DNA of 33,102 nucleotides from Candidatus Uhrbacteria bacterium (GTDB lineage: Bacteria; Patescibacteriota; Patescibacteriia; JACQRZ01): the NCBI GenBank assembly GCA_023246955.1, contig JAHFHK010000002.1:21590-54691 (forward strand), in the 5' to 3' direction. Both the position numbers and the translations under genes were made by a program. Shown here piece after piece: positions 1 to 5,948 of the stretch; the stretch's first letter is position 1; each line of letters starts with the position of its first letter. The notes beneath the pieces are model-generated. The model saw only the letters and a list, made by a program, of their open reading frames with translations, did no database searches and was not told where the DNA came from.

Positions 1-2
1 TG

Positions 3-35
3 CTTAGCGCCTTGGCGAAGGCGGGAGCGACGTAG
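3..35 (+). CDS. Possible 3' end of a gene entering from the left
   Basis: One plus-strand frame reads LSALAKAGAT and then a TAG stop at 33-35. It is followed 21 bases later by a bidirectional terminator, which fits a gene ending here and converging on the minus-strand gene at 127-492. Ten residues are too few to assign a family, and the frame could be open by chance. Confidence 0.25.
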   Translation, partial: LSALAKAGAT

Positions 36-56
36 GGACGGGGGGTGTATACGTAC

Positions 57-88
57 AAAAAAATCCGTAGTGATACGGATTTTTTTTT
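57..88. terminator. Bidirectional intrinsic terminator
   Basis: A-rich 57-69 pairs with T-rich 74-86 around a GTGA loop (ATCCGTA/TACGGAT core). There is an A run on the left and a T run on the right, so it can end transcripts from both directions. It lies 39 bases beyond the stop of the minus-strand coiled-coil gene. Confidence 0.85.
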
Positions 89-126
89 GCGGCTCTGTTG
101 GGTACACGAGCTGTTGGCTTTGGCGG

Positions 127-492
127 TTATTTCATGTTGAGCGCTTCTTTGATCTGATTCATGTCTATTTGTAGTTTTGATACCTGTTCTCGAACATCGA
201 GTTTTTGTTCGAGGTGGACTTGCATGGCCTTGAACCCTTCGCTGAATCTTTGTTCGATGTATGTTCGTTCTCCGGCAAACCCTTCCTGGACCATGCGTCC
301 CATCTCGTCGTGCTTCACGTCGACGTAGGCTTTTAACTCGGTATACTTTATGTCGACGTAGGCTTTGAGGTCGTCGTGTTTTATGTCGACGTAGGCTTTG
401 AGGTCGTCGTGTTTTATGTCGACGTAGGCTTTTAACTCGGTGGTTTGTTTTTGTAGTAGATCTACTAAGAACTCTTGTGTTATTTCTGGCAT
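127..492 (-). CDS. Small coiled-coil protein with 11-residue repeats
   Basis: A 121-residue protein starting MPEITQEF. An upstream in-frame extension is rejected because the predicted promoter (521-548) lies inside it. Residues about 18-62 are four consecutive units of the type LKAYVDIKHDD. This 11-residue (hendecad) periodicity favours a long right-handed coiled coil. The rest is also charged and helical, ending in heptad-like QVSKLQIDMNQIKEALNMK. No signal peptide or membrane segment is visible, so it is probably cytoplasmic. Short coiled-coil proteins of this kind are common in CPR genomes and have no assigned role. It is divergent from the pilin-like operon and followed by a terminator at 57-88. 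Confidence 0.7.
   Translation of the reverse strand: MPEITQEFLVDLLQKQTTELKAYVDIKHDDLKAYVDIKHDDLKAYVDIKYTELKAYVDVKHDEMGRMVQEGFAGERTYIEQRFSEGFKAMQVHLEQKLDVREQVSKLQIDMNQIKEALNMK
319..447. repeat. 33-bp in-frame tandem repeat, four units
   Basis: Units begin at 319, 352, 385 and 418, each with GTCGACGTAGGCTTT on the plus strand. Units 352-384 and 385-417 are identical at the base level. The outer two differ and share the CTTTTAACTCGG variant, and the last is cut short. Each unit encodes eleven residues of the coiled-coil gene. Identity of the inner units suggests a recent duplication or slippage. Confidence 0.9.
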
Positions 493-520
493 ATACTTAT
501 TTGAAGATGAATGTATTGGT

Positions 521-548
521 ATCGTAGCAGATGTGCCAGAGGTGTAAA
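521..548 (-). promoter_or_regulatory. Promoter of the coiled-coil gene
   Basis: On the minus strand, TTTACA (548-543) is separated by 16 bases from TACGAT (526-521), which is preceded by TGC (extended -10). Transcription should start near 514, about 22 bases before the ATG at 492. This excludes the longer open frame as the true gene. Confidence 0.6.
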
Positions 549-604
549 GGTCTTTATTTCGAGTCCATAGGCATACAATAGAGGGCAGTATGGCAGCGGG
601 CGGG

Positions 605-648
605 GTGGATGTCGGGACTTTTCCCCTGTTTTTTGTCTCGACATCCAC
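605..648. promoter_or_regulatory. 14-bp inverted repeat beside the pilin promoter
   Basis: 605-618 (GTGGATGTCGGGAC) is the inverse of 635-648 (GTCTCGACATCCAC) with one mismatch, separated by 16 bases. The right arm lies just upstream of the -10 box of the pilin operon, over the -35 region, so it would not be transcribed from that promoter. This position suits an operator for a dimeric regulator. No binding protein can be named. Confidence 0.55.
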
Positions 649-663
649 GGAGTGTGATATACT
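633..663 (+). promoter_or_regulatory. Promoter of the pilin-like operon
   Basis: An extended -10 TGA-TATACT lies at 655-663. A weak TTGTCT at 633-638 (spacer 19) is the only -35 candidate. The predicted start near 670 leaves a leader of about 37 bases before the ATG at 707. Confidence 0.6.
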
Positions 664-706
664 AAAGAAAAGCGTATCTATTTCCTTATTAATATTTCCG
701 ACGAAT

Positions 707-1129
707 ATGACGAAGTTTCGTGCGATTATTGCAAGTTTTTTCCTTGCGTTTAGTATGTTTTCTTTTGCGGCTATGGCTGCGCCGAGTGCGTTTGCGGCAC
801 CGTTAGCAGTGCCTACGCTGGACGCAAACACACTCGGTGTTCCTAAGGCCCCTAATTCCAGCGGAAATGGTGTGGATGACTTGAATACTTTTTTTAAAAA
901 GGCTGTTCAGATCGTAATGGGCTTTCTCGGAATGATCGCGGTTGGTATTATTCTCTTCGCGGGATTTAAGTGGATGACGGCAGGAGGTAACGATGAAGCA
1001 GTGGAGGGTGCTCAGAAGATGCTTATTCAAGGAGTTGTTGGGTTAGTGATAATTATTGCCGCATATTTAATAGCAGGAGTAGTGATCAATATTATAGTCG
1101 GTTTTGTTAATGGCCCAGTCAGTGGCTAG
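707..1129 (+). CDS. T4SS pilin-like membrane protein 1
   Basis: 140 residues. The start MTKFRAII is chosen because the promoter -10 (658-663) lies upstream and the open frame before it has no coding character. An N-terminal signal peptide (about residues 5-30, ending near AFAA) is followed by a short linker. Two hydrophobic helices come next: MGFLGMIAVGIILFAGF, the polar turn KWMTAGGNDEAVEGAQK, then a second helix to the C terminus. This matches the small VirB2/TrbC-like T4SS_pilin family, often found in CPR and mollicutes. The family link is inferred from topology and the W-M-x-A-x-G turn. It is the first of five tandem paralogues. No secretion ATPase lies in the window, so a role in conjugation, DNA uptake or attachment is open. 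Confidence 0.8.
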   Translation: MTKFRAIIASFFLAFSMFSFAAMAAPSAFAAPLAVPTLDANTLGVPKAPNSSGNGVDDLNTFFKKAVQIVMGFLGMIAVGIILFAGFKWMTAGGNDEAVEGAQKMLIQGVVGLVIIIAAYLIAGVVINIIVGFVNGPVSG

Positions 1130-1157
1130 GGCCCCTGCCTATTAATCACAGAAACCC

Positions 1158-1601
1158 ATGAAGAACTTTTCTTCACGAATCATGGCTTTTTTCGCAGCAC
1201 TCCTCATCGTGGGGAGTGCTTGCGTGTTTAGTTTTGGGATGATGGGGATGCCTGTGGCGCACGCAGCTACTCCCGATCCCGCAGACAAGACATATGGAAA
1301 TTATGGGCTCGATGCCTCTGCTGCTCAGTTTACTGATAAGCAAAAAGATCCAGATGCTCTCCCGAAACTTATTGGAGGCGTTATCTCTGTCGTACTGCAG
1401 CTCCTCGGTGTGGTGTTTGTTATTATTGTCGTCTACGCGGGGTTCCAGTGGATGATTGCGGAGGGGGACTCTGGTAAGATTGGTGAGGCGCGCGGGATGA
1501 TATTTCACGCTATCGTGGGACTCATCATCACGATGAGCGCATACGCGATCACACAGTTTGTGATTTCGAATATAGCGGCAAAAACTATTGGTCCTGGGTA
1601 A
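1158..1601 (+). CDS. T4SS pilin-like membrane protein 2
   Basis: 147 residues. Signal peptide with a cleavage-like VAHAA near residue 37, a hydrophilic linker of about 35 residues, then two membrane helices (VVLQLLGVVFVIIVVYAGF and a C-terminal one) separated by QWMIAEGDSGKIGEARG. It has the same fold plan as its four neighbours. It follows the first pilin-like gene after 28 bases, so probably shares its transcript. There is no Shine-Dalgarno motif before the ATG (AGAAACCC-ATG). Its function as a pilus or channel subunit is inferred from family resemblance. Confidence 0.8.
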   Translation: MKNFSSRIMAFFAALLIVGSACVFSFGMMGMPVAHAATPDPADKTYGNYGLDASAAQFTDKQKDPDALPKLIGGVISVVLQLLGVVFVIIVVYAGFQWMIAEGDSGKIGEARGMIFHAIVGLIITMSAYAITQFVISNIAAKTIGPG

Positions 1602-1609
1602 ATTTCTCT

Positions 1610-2029
1610 ATGAAAACATATTTGAGGTGGTGGTATAACAACATAAAGAATACTGCTGTGGCAATAGTTATGGCTTTGTTTCTTTTTTCGCCATGTATTG
1701 GGGTCTACGCTGCAGGCGCAGATACTTTGAATGGCCTCAATAAAAATCTTGGTAACGTGAAATCAAGCGCGGGATTTGGAAGTACTAGTGCTGTTGACAT
1801 TGTTGCAGGGATTGTTCAGGTTGTTTTGGGATTACTCGGTGTCTTCTTTCTTGTTCTCCTGATCTGGGCGGGTTTTATTTGGATGAACGCACAGGGTGAA
1901 GAATCGAAGGTTGAGGAAGCGAAGAATCGTATTACTCAGTCAATCATTGGGCTTCTCATCGTTCTGGCTTCGTATGCTATTTCCTACTTTGTAGTGAGTA
2001 GTATTCAGAAGGCGGTAGGCGCTGGGTAG
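1610..2029 (+). CDS. T4SS pilin-like membrane protein 3
   Basis: 139 residues. The N terminus is basic (MKTYLRWWYNNIKN), then a signal sequence ending near GVYAA and a linker. The paired helices are VLGLLGVFFLVLLIWAGF and IIGLLIVLASYAISYFVV, around IWMNAQGEESKVEEAKNR. The turn is nearly identical in pattern to that of protein 4 (WMNAQGE). It starts 8 bases after the previous stop, which suggests co-translation. Assignment to the VirB2/T4SS_pilin-like group rests on this topology. Confidence 0.8.
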   Translation: MKTYLRWWYNNIKNTAVAIVMALFLFSPCIGVYAAGADTLNGLNKNLGNVKSSAGFGSTSAVDIVAGIVQVVLGLLGVFFLVLLIWAGFIWMNAQGEESKVEEAKNRITQSIIGLLIVLASYAISYFVVSSIQKAVGAG

Positions 2030-2046
2030 GAATTGTTTCAAATACT

Positions 2047-2874
2047 ATGCCTCGTACCGTACGTTCTAACAATAAAAAAAAGACGTCCGTTCCTCGCTCC
2101 AAAGCAGGGGAACGGATTGTTTCGCGTCATGCAGTAATCAAAAAAAATGAACCATCGGCTCGTTCTCGTGTTGTATCTAAGAAAGCAGTGCCGAATGTTT
2201 CACGATCGGTGAAACAAACAGTGGCTACAAAAAAAACTCGTTCGAATACAGCGCCAGCGCGCGCGGAGAAGAAATCTTCTGGGCCCGAGATATGGGGGAC
2301 ATTGACGGTGGGGTTTTTACGATGTGCTGAGCATAAGACGGTGCAGCGGTTTGTGACAGTTGTTGAAAAGGGAGTTGTTGTTGGAGGGATGTTGCTATTT
2401 CTGAGTAGTGTGCTTTTTGGTGCGTATGCGGTGACGCGGGCGGCAACTCCGGGAAGTGAGGCTGTGGCGGGACGAGTGAGTCCGAGTGCAGTGGCAGTTC
2501 AATTGGCGGCTTGCCCAGACGCAACGAATCCTCAGTGCGCAGAGGCTCCCGCAGTAGGAAATTCTAATGCAATAACAAATCTCAATAAGTTTGCCCCCTC
2601 CAAGTCAGGAAGTGGAGGTGCCGCTCCTTCGCTTTCGGGCATTATCATGGGGATTATTAGTGTTTTGTTGGGACTGCTAGGGACGTATTTTTTTGGTCTT
2701 ATGTTGTATGCGGGGTGGCTATGGATGAATGCGCAAGGTGAGAGCGATCCAGTGGAAAAGGCCAAGAAGATATTTACTGAGTCGGCGATTGGGCTTCTTA
2801 TCATCTTGTCCGCACAGTTTGTTTCTTTCTTTGTTCTCAACCAGCTTATTCAGGTGGTTACTGGGCAACCGTAA
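2047..2874 (+). CDS. Pilin-like protein 4 with long basic N-terminal tail
   Basis: 275 residues, about twice the length of its paralogues. Residues 1-80 are rich in Lys, Arg and Ser (about 23 basic, 3 acidic) and have no hydrophobic stretch. A membrane segment follows at about 110-132 (VVVGGMLLFLSSVLFGAYAV), then the usual linker and two-helix pilin-like module with WMNAQGESDPVEKAKK. The tail would be cytoplasmic before the first membrane segment. Its composition suggests nucleic-acid or acidic-surface binding, but no domain is recognised. Three runs of eight A occur in the tail coding sequence. It is 17 bases from the upstream gene and 7 from the downstream gene. Confidence 0.75.
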   Translation: MPRTVRSNNKKKTSVPRSKAGERIVSRHAVIKKNEPSARSRVVSKKAVPNVSRSVKQTVATKKTRSNTAPARAEKKSSGPEIWGTLTVGFLRCAEHKTVQRFVTVVEKGVVVGGMLLFLSSVLFGAYAVTRAATPGSEAVAGRVSPSAVAVQLAACPDATNPQCAEAPAVGNSNAITNLNKFAPSKSGSGGAAPSLSGIIMGIISVLLGLLGTYFFGLMLYAGWLWMNAQGESDPVEKAKKIFTESAIGLLIILSAQFVSFFVLNQLIQVVTGQP

Positions 2875-2881
2875 TATTTGT

Positions 2882-3418
2882 ATGAATATAGTGTGGAAAA
2901 AAATATTTCTTTCGTGCTCACTGTTTGCGGTGAGTGTTATGGGGTTTGCATCGATGATCGTTACTGTGCCCGTGTATGCTGCTGGGCCAACGGATCTGAA
3001 GACCCAGGTGCTTGGGAATGACACGGAGACAGGAAAGCTCTATGCGGGCTATCAGATAACCGGAGATGCGACATCGAGTCGCGAAAAGGTTATGTCGATC
3101 ATACAGCAGATCTTGAACTTTATTTATGGTATTCTCGGGATGATTATGGTGGGGTATACGCTGTATGGGGGGTGGCTGTATATGACGGCAGCGGGCAATG
3201 ATGAGCAGGTGTCGGATGCGTTGACGATTATAAAAAATGCAATTATTGGACTCGCTATTATTGTCGGTGCTGCGCTCATCACGGGTATCGTGGTGAATAT
3301 TATTGTGTGTTGGGTGACGGGCGGAAGCGCGCAAAACTGTGCCTCATCGGGCAGCTCTGGAGGCTTTACTGGTCACACTGATCCTGCTTCTGTTGGTGCG
3401 TCTCCTCAGGGTCGGTGA
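2882..3418 (+). CDS. T4SS pilin-like membrane protein 5
   Basis: 178 residues from MNIVWKKIF. A longer open frame begins inside the previous gene but would overlap it by about 150 bases, so the ATG 7 bases after that stop is preferred. Signal peptide ends near VYAAG. A linker is followed by helices ILNFIYGILGMIMVGYTLYGG and IIGLAIIVGAALITGIVVNII around WLYMTAAGNDEQVSDALT. It is closest in pattern to protein 1 (shared AAGNDE/AGGNDE turn). Unlike the others it has a C-terminal tail of about 35 Gly/Ser-rich residues with two cysteines. It is the last gene of the array, followed by a terminator. Confidence 0.78.
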   Translation: MNIVWKKIFLSCSLFAVSVMGFASMIVTVPVYAAGPTDLKTQVLGNDTETGKLYAGYQITGDATSSREKVMSIIQQILNFIYGILGMIMVGYTLYGGWLYMTAAGNDEQVSDALTIIKNAIIGLAIIVGAALITGIVVNIIVCWVTGGSAQNCASSGSSGGFTGHTDPASVGASPQGR

Positions 3419-3467
3419 GTTATGTAGTAAGGGACGCTATTTGGTGCGTAGGCATACCTTGATATGC

Positions 3468-3496
3468 AAAAACAGCCTTACGGTTGTTTTGTTTTT
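3468..3496 (+). terminator. Terminator after the pilin array
   Basis: 3468-3477 (A-rich, then CAGCC) pairs with 3482-3490 (GGTTGTTTT) around a TTAC loop, including one G-U pair, followed by GTTTTTCC. It closes the pilin-like operon. The A-rich left arm may also let it serve the minus-strand isomerase gene. Confidence 0.7.
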
Positions 3497-3549
3497 CCTG
3501 GTAATCAGGGAGTTGGATTCTTGAGGCCATTATTCAATGCTGCGTGGCT

Positions 3550-4704
3550 CTACAACTGCTTTTTCGTCCACTCAATTGTTGTCACGGGCGTGGGGTCGAC
3601 TTTGTTGAGGATGGCGAGGTAGTAGGTGACGTAGTCGCCGATGAGGATGGTACACAGCTTTTGAGTCCAAACGTCGTCGCCGGGGGCTTCGATGCTTTCA
3701 TAGACGATACCGTGTTCTTCGAGGAGTTTTTTGAAGATGTCGATGCGTTTTTGGGTTTGGGGATGGTCGAAGGAGTTCTCGAGGAGGAATACGCAGGCGT
3801 CTTCGCGGATACGATCGGGGTAGGTGACCCCCTCGGCGGTATTGTGATTGAGCTCGGGGAAGGTATCCCAGAAGGCAAAGCTCTTGGCGTTTTCGTTGAA
3901 TTGTGTTTTGAAACGTTTTGCGACAGAGGTGAGAATCCCTGCGCCAAATACTATAGGGAGGCGGTCGTAGCAGAGATAGGCGAGGTACTTTGCATTGTTG
4001 TCTTGGGTTGTGCAGGTGGGGTCGAGATGGGGGATGAGATCCCTGAGGGCTTGGACGGCATTGCTGAGGGGTTCTTTTTTATTCTTCCCTTCGTTGATGA
4101 GTGCCCCTGTTTCGTAGAGTGTCCACAGAACGGCGGTAAAGAGGTAGCCGAGTGCGGCACGGGGCATTGCCTTGTAGGTAAATTGAAACATCGGTACGTC
4201 TTTTTTGGTTGCCCATGCTTTGAGCTTGCCTCCTGAGCAGATACAGAATACTTTTGCGCCTTTTTTGCGTGCTTGTTCTGTTGCGCTCAATACTTCTTCG
4301 GTACCTCCTGAATAGCTGACGGAAATGAAGAGTGTATCTTTGTCGACACATCCTGGGACATCATAGTCGCGTAGGGTCGTGATGGGGATGCGCTTTTGTC
4401 CCGGTAACGCTTCGGATGCAAGGTCGTTGCCGATACCAGAGCCGCCCATACCGACAATCACGATGTTTTTCGCTTTTTTGTAGGAGGCGGGTAGTTTGAA
4501 AGTGGAAATCTCTTTCCAGCAGTTTTCTATTTGATTCGGGAGGTCGGCGATGGCGTGCGCCATGTTACCGACATCGATTCCTGCCATGTGTTCATGGTCG
4601 TCGAGGGGACCGTTCGGATGAGGGGTGTGCGACGGCGTGGAAGACTTTGGGGAAGGGGATGATTTTTTGGAGCTTGGTTTCTTGGCGGGTGATGTTTTGG
4701 GCAT
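3550..4704 (-). CDS. Bifunctional phosphoglucose/phosphomannose isomerase
   Basis: 384 residues. Expected to interconvert glucose-6-phosphate or mannose-6-phosphate with fructose-6-phosphate in the cytoplasm. Two SIS (sugar isomerase) domains are visible. The first contains IVIVGMGGSGIGND (about 81-94), SYSGGTEEVL for phosphate binding, and a conserved RAALGYLF. The second has the ELNHN segment, carrying the glutamate/asparagine/histidine signature of the archaeal-type bifunctional family, and ends with a C-terminal PGI helix region. About 30 residues of Lys/Ser/Pro-rich sequence precede the conserved start. The first ATG is still favoured because the predicted -10 (4739-4744) gives a normal leader to 4704. 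It is downstream of the Cys/His-rich gene on the same strand but has its own promoter. Confidence 0.9.
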   Translation of the reverse strand: MPKTSPAKKPSSKKSSPSPKSSTPSHTPHPNGPLDDHEHMAGIDVGNMAHAIADLPNQIENCWKEISTFKLPASYKKAKNIVIVGMGGSGIGNDLASEALPGQKRIPITTLRDYDVPGCVDKDTLFISVSYSGGTEEVLSATEQARKKGAKVFCICSGGKLKAWATKKDVPMFQFTYKAMPRAALGYLFTAVLWTLYETGALINEGKNKKEPLSNAVQALRDLIPHLDPTCTTQDNNAKYLAYLCYDRLPIVFGAGILTSVAKRFKTQFNENAKSFAFWDTFPELNHNTAEGVTYPDRIREDACVFLLENSFDHPQTQKRIDIFKKLLEEHGIVYESIEAPGDDVWTQKLCTILIGDYVTYYLAILNKVDPTPVTTIEWTKKQL

Positions 4705-4738
4705 ATATGGTGGTTATTCACGAGATATTGATAGGAGT

Positions 4739-4747
4739 ATCATAGCA
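4739..4747 (-). promoter_or_regulatory. Extended -10 of the isomerase gene
   Basis: The minus strand reads TGC-TATGAT with the hexamer at 4744-4739, giving a start near 4732 and a leader of about 28 bases. No convincing -35 is visible. Confidence 0.5.
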
Positions 4748-4783
4748 TTCTGGGGGGTTTTGAGGAAAAAAGGAAGCGTTGGA

Positions 4784-5824
4784 CTACTTTGTAAACAGCT
4801 GGTAGTAGTTTGCACCCGTAGATGCGCAGAGGGATTTGTTCTCTTCGTTGAGGATGGCGCAGAACTCGTTTGATTCTTTGTCGGAGTGGTAGAAGGAGAT
4901 GAATTCTTTTACCGCGCCGGTGATGCAGTTATTGCGATCATTGGGGTCGGTAGGGATATAGCAGGTGTTTTTTGTGGTGCTTGCATCGTGTCGTGCTTGG
5001 TTTGCGGCGTCTCTGCCGAGGCTTTGGTTACATATATCTCGGTATGTTCCTTTGACGGTGGCGCAGAGGTCGGATACTGTTTTGAAATTATACCCCGCAG
5101 CCTTGAGGGCAAAGGATGTTTGACCGAGGTAGCATTGGTATTTGTATTCTTCCTTTACTGCGGTACAAGGGTAGAGGGGGTCGCTGGGTTTCAGATATTC
5201 TGACGTGCCATAGCGTTCGTAGAGCATGACGTTCTCCATAAAAACACCTCCTTGGCATGATTGCTTTTCCCATGCGCCGGTAAGGTTGTCACATATTCCG
5301 AGAGAGGTGAAGACATCGTCTCCTTTGAGCTCCATGATGCCGTGACCGAGTCCGTGTACGCAGTTATAGTAGTCAAAGCCATACTTTGCTCTGTCGGGGA
5401 TGTTTGCGCAGATCGTGTTGAGTTCTTTGGGGAGGTTGTCTGCACCGATTCTTTCGGCGATTCCTTCGATGACTCCGTGGTAGTATCCACTCCAACAGTA
5501 GGGATCACCTTGCATGTATGCAGATGAGACGTCTTTGAATTGTTCTGAAGCAGCTTGGCCTATGGCGTGCGCGAGGGGATGACACTGTGCTGAAACGGTT
5601 GCGTTCTCGCCGGCGCGTTTTTTCAGATCACTGATGGCGGTGGGGATGCCGTATTTTTTTACGAGGCCTTTGTAGAATGTGGAGAGGCAGGTGTTTTTGG
5701 CGTCATTTTTGTCTGTGCATATTTTTGTGTCGTATGCGTAGGTGTTCTTTACTTTTGCGTAGATATAGGTGCCTGTTGCTGCGAGGATGGCGAGTGCGAG
5801 GAGGGTGATGGTGAATTTTTTCAT
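4784..5824 (-). CDS. Secreted or membrane-anchored Cys/His-rich protein, unrecognised
   Basis: 346 residues. One N-terminal hydrophobic segment (about 4-23) could be an uncleaved anchor or a signal peptide, so the rest is extracytoplasmic. It contains 16 cysteines, and conserved-looking histidine motifs CHPLAHAIG, YCWSGYYHGVIEG and NCVHGLGHG, then CQGGVFMEN. The even cysteine number and the repeated C-x(1-4)-H-G pattern suggest disulfides plus a metal or heme site, but no known family can be named. Similar G-H-G / H-G-x-x-E-G spacing occurs several times, so the body may be built of internal repeats. It has its own strong promoter at 5847-5874. No redox partner is seen nearby. Confidence 0.75.
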   Translation of the reverse strand: MKKFTITLLALAILAATGTYIYAKVKNTYAYDTKICTDKNDAKNTCLSTFYKGLVKKYGIPTAISDLKKRAGENATVSAQCHPLAHAIGQAASEQFKDVSSAYMQGDPYCWSGYYHGVIEGIAERIGADNLPKELNTICANIPDRAKYGFDYYNCVHGLGHGIMELKGDDVFTSLGICDNLTGAWEKQSCQGGVFMENVMLYERYGTSEYLKPSDPLYPCTAVKEEYKYQCYLGQTSFALKAAGYNFKTVSDLCATVKGTYRDICNQSLGRDAANQARHDASTTKNTCYIPTDPNDRNNCITGAVKEFISFYHSDKESNEFCAILNEENKSLCASTGANYYQLFTK

Positions 5825-5846
5825 AAAGAGGGGGTTGTGTGTGGGT

Positions 5847-5874
5847 ATTGTAGCAGGGAGGGGGGTGTTTTCAA
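5847..5874 (-). promoter_or_regulatory. Promoter of the Cys/His-rich gene
   Basis: On the minus strand, TTGAAA (5874-5869), a 16-base spacer and TACAAT (5852-5847) preceded by TGC. The start is near 5840, about 16 bases before the ATG at 5824. Confidence 0.65.
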
Positions 5875-5910
5875 AATCGTGTACTTTATATGTCGGTGTT
5901 GTGGTAGGTG

Positions 5911-5919
5911 TGGTATACT
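5911..5919 (+). promoter_or_regulatory. Extended -10 of the large Gly-rich surface gene
   Basis: TGG-TATACT, 30 bases before the ATG at 5949, with no clear -35. The same nine bases precede the other two plus-strand surface genes and, inverted, three of the minus-strand partners. Confidence 0.6.
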
Positions 5920-5948
5920 TTACTGTATATTATATTTTCATTCCTGAT

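Noticed and set aside
319-447. Possible CRISPR array
   Set aside because: The repeats are contiguous, in frame and without spacers; they encode a coiled coil.
3544-4236. 230-codon plus-strand open frame opposite the isomerase
   Set aside because: Shadow of the isomerase gene, whose motifs on the minus strand are unmistakable.
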